64,000 bases of DNA from Methanofollis aquaemaris. Its GTDB lineage: Archaea > Halobacteriota > Methanomicrobia > Methanomicrobiales > Methanofollaceae. Where the stretch lies: assembly GCF_017357525.1 (NCBI RefSeq), contig NZ_CP036172.1, forward strand, positions 1,338,561 to 1,402,560, given 5' to 3'. The position numbers were made by a program, and so were the translations under genes. Shown here piece after piece: positions 62,281 through 64,000 of this stretch (position 1 is the first letter of the stretch; every line of letters starts with the position of its first letter). The notes under the pieces are model-generated. The model was given only the letters and a program-made list of their open reading frames with translations, made no database searches and had not been told where the DNA came from.

Positions 62281-62557
62281 CGCCCGCCTTCCCACCCTAT
62301 CTTCATCCCGGGGGTCCGGGGGCAGCGCCCACGGCGCGATGGATGAGGGAAGGCACGTCGATCAGACGGCCCGCCCACATATGAGGATAGGTGGGGGCGG
62401 CGATTGAGCGGCGTCCTCCCCGCCGCCATGTCGTGAAGAGAGGGAAGGTCACGAGGAGAGGAAGCAAGGATTCCCTCAACACCCAGAAGATTTCCTCAGA
62501 ACAATGTTCATCCGGTATGCCTGAGACATACTCCCGGCTCATGCTCGATTCAACAGA
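62281..62557 (-). repeat. Dispersed intergenic repeat, long copy H with inverted core
   Basis: Read on the minus strand the copy begins TCTGTTGAATCGAGCATGAG, continues CTCAGGCATACCGGATGAA and ATCGCCGCCCCCACCTATCC, as in copy F. The G-rich core (CTATCTTCATCCCGGGGGTC, 62298-62317 on the plus strand) is in the opposite orientation, so the copy can fold back on itself. It lies between two convergent genes. Nothing else is seen in 62140-62664. Confidence 0.8.
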
Positions 62558-62664
62558 GCCAGACAAAAGATCCTGAAGGGTGTGTTGCCGTCCCCGGTTC
62601 AATCTTCACGCGAGGGATGGGCGGTCCCCCACAAAGAGATCGGCCCAGAGGATTTTTACACAGC

Positions 62665-63567
62665 TTATTTTTCGTATTCAGGCCTGAGCCGATCGGCCGC
62701 CTTCGTCATGGCTGTGAGTTTCTGGAAGGCCACCTCGCGCTCAAGCATACGGAGTCCGCAGTCAGGATCGACGAGCATGTTCTCGGCACCGAAGAGATCG
62801 ATCCCCTTCTGGAGACGTTTCTCGACGGTCTCGATACTCTCGACACCGGGGTCGGCCGAGGCGATGCACCCGTAGCCGATCGGGCGCCCTCTGAGATCTT
62901 TTCCCGAGAGGATCTCAAGGTTCTCCTGGTTTTCCGAGAACTCAAAGTCGAAGACGGAGACCTGGGTCTTGAGCACCTCGTCGACGACCTCACCAAGGTT
63001 CCCGCAGACATGGAGGCAGGAGGGGATCCTGAGGACCGAGGCGATGAGGTCGACCGCCTGCCGGCCGACCGCAAGGTCCGCGGCGCCGGTCGAAAAGATC
63101 GGTTCGTCGATCTGGACCATCGTCACCCCCGCGGCTTCAAGGGCCCGCGCCTCCGAAACCAGTGCCTGGGCCAGGTCAAGGACCAGTTCCTCCCTGCCGC
63201 GGTAATTCGGGGTCTCGATCCGCAACCCATGGGCAAGAGTGGAGGGACCGGTGATGATCCCCTTCACCTTAGCATGTTGGGAGAGCGCATATTTTGTATC
63301 GGCAACGGTGAGGGGCTTTGCCGGCGGCTGGACCCGCCCCACGACGCTCTGCCCCTTGATCCCGGGCAGGTGGGAGACAAAGGCGGTGATCATGTCGCCC
63401 CGCACCTGCCCGTCAGAGATGATGTCCACCCCGGCCCTGACCTGGTCGGCGACCGCTGTCTCGACCGCACCCCTGAGCGGGTCGAGAAGCGAGCGCAGAC
63501 CCCCGGTCTTCACGACCGGGTAACTCCCGACAACGGTCGTCGGCAGAACCTTGGTGATAAAGTTCAT
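62665..63567 (-). CDS. metE: Archaeal MetE-core methionine synthase (methylcobalamin:homocysteine methyltransferase type)
   Basis: The 300-residue protein matches only the C-terminal catalytic barrel of cobalamin-independent methionine synthase. It has [46 protein letters not shown], the zinc ligands in CLHVCGNL (His, Cys) and a final Cys in [12 protein letters not shown]. Short archaeal enzymes of this type use a corrinoid protein or methylcobalamin as methyl donor to homocysteine. No corrinoid partner lies here. It overlaps the upstream aspS gene by 4 nt (ATGG region 63564-63567), so the two are cotranscribed. Confidence 0.9.
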   Translation of the reverse strand: MNFITKVLPTTVVGSYPVVKTGGLRSLLDPLRGAVETAVADQVRAGVDIISDGQVRGDMITAFVSHLPGIKGQSVVGRVQPPAKPLTVADTKYALSQHAKVKGIITGPSTLAHGLRIETPNYRGREELVLDLAQALVSEARALEAAGVTMVQIDEPIFSTGAADLAVGRQAVDLIASVLRIPSCLHVCGNLGEVVDEVLKTQVSVFDFEFSENQENLEILSGKDLRGRPIGYGCIASADPGVESIETVEKRLQKGIDLFGAENMLVDPDCGLRMLEREVAFQKLTAMTKAADRLRPEYEK

Positions 63568-64000
63568 GGCACTACTCTGTGTCTGTCACGCGGGAAGAGC
63601 ACGGCCTCCCTGATATTTTTGAGACCGAGCATCGTCATGATCACCCGCTCCATACCCAGGCCCCAACCCGCGTGCGGGGGCATCCCGTACTTGAACGGTC
63701 TGAGGTAGAACTCGAAGCTCTCAGGGCTTAACCCCTTCGCTTTGATCTGCTCGACGAGCAGGTCGTGCTGGTGGATACGCTGAGCACCGGAGGAGAGTTC
63801 CATCCTGGGGTGCATCATGTCGAAGGCCCTGCAGATGGAGGGGTCGTCCTCGTACGGCATGGCATAGTACGGCTTGATCGCCGTAGGCCAGTCGGTGATG
63901 AAGTAGTGCTGACCCATCTCCTCACCGATCGCTCTCTCGGCCGCGGTCGAGAGGTCGTCCCCGTACTTGATCGGCTCGTCCACCTTTGCGGCGGCGATCT
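63564..64000 (-). CDS. aspS: Aspartyl-tRNA synthetase, C-terminal part (5' part outside window)
   Basis: The frame runs in from the right edge and ends at 63564; 145 residues are visible. [62 protein letters not shown] and the class II motif 3 [20 protein letters not shown] with EAVLFPRD match archaeal AspRS. Many archaeal AspRS enzymes are non-discriminating and also charge tRNA-Asn; this cannot be decided from the fragment. It leads the pair aspS-metE. Confidence 0.95.
   Translation of the reverse strand, partial: IAAAKVDEPIKYGDDLSTAAERAIGEEMGQHYFITDWPTAIKPYYAMPYEDDPSICRAFDMMHPRMELSSGAQRIHQHDLLVEQIKAKGLSPESFEFYLRPFKYGMPPHAGWGLGMERVIMTMLGLKNIREAVLFPRDRHRVVP

Overview
The window is archaeal and comes from a hydrogenotrophic methanogen, most likely of the order Methanomicrobiales (Methanofollis/Methanoculleus-like; the order is an inference). 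Evidence: F420-dependent methylene-H4MPT reductase (mer), a full set of methanogenesis-marker genes around the methyl-coenzyme M reductase activation ATPase A2, archaeal fibrillarin/Nop5, Cbf5, RadB, CDC48, NrpR, form III Rubisco, an S-layer protein ending in a PGF-CTERM tripartite tail, archaeal TATA boxes and many probable leaderless starts. Most genes are GC-rich.

Layout. 1-5.5 kb: truncated galT-like gene, mer, a large FtsZ/tubulin-like protein, nrpR plus a dUTPase/dCTP-deaminase-fold gene, tRNA-Arg. 5.8-13.8 kb: cell-surface cluster of two long Ig-like/VWA secreted paralogues and a five-repeat membrane-anchored protein, transcribed together with the AMP phosphorylase gene (13.8-15.4 kb). 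15.5-18.0 kb: S-layer gene. 18.0-20.2 kb: about 2.1 kb without genes, containing a 360-bp element with 20-bp perfect terminal inverted repeats, iterons and a long central palindrome, plus copies of a dispersed repeat. 20.2-30.9 kb: tRNA-Gln, tRNA-Ser, a broken hicB-like gene, fibrillarin/Nop5, transporters, hemD-cbf5, hydrolases. 31.1-34.5 kb: TudS/DUF1722 fusion, two lipoproteins, small membrane proteins. 34.9-43.1 kb: minus-strand operon HAD phosphatase - A2 - mmp3 - mmp6 - mmp5 - mmp15 - mmp17 - mmp7 - carboxymuconolactone-decarboxylase-like protein. 43.1-45.3 kb: divergent ribose-1,5-bisphosphate isomerase and Rubisco. 45.7-52.5 kb: accessory region of membrane and exported proteins of unknown role, including a condensation-domain acyltransferase, a low-GC pair and a frameshifted gene. 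52.7-64.0 kb: NCS2-type permease, dapF, radB/larC, cdc48, acyl-CoA synthetase, a KaiC-like protein without a P-loop, metE-like gene and the 3' end of aspS.

How the genes work together. AMP phosphorylase, ribose-1,5-bisphosphate isomerase and form III Rubisco together make the archaeal AMP/nucleoside salvage route to 3-phosphoglycerate. The mmp/A2 operon supplies the ATP-driven activation machinery of methyl-coenzyme M reductase. Fibrillarin with Nop5, and Cbf5, serve guide-RNA-directed RNA modification. The most novel non-coding signals are a dispersed intergenic repeat family (up to about 240 bp, at least eight copies or fragments, mostly between convergent gene ends) and the inverted-repeat/iteron element near 19.3 kb.
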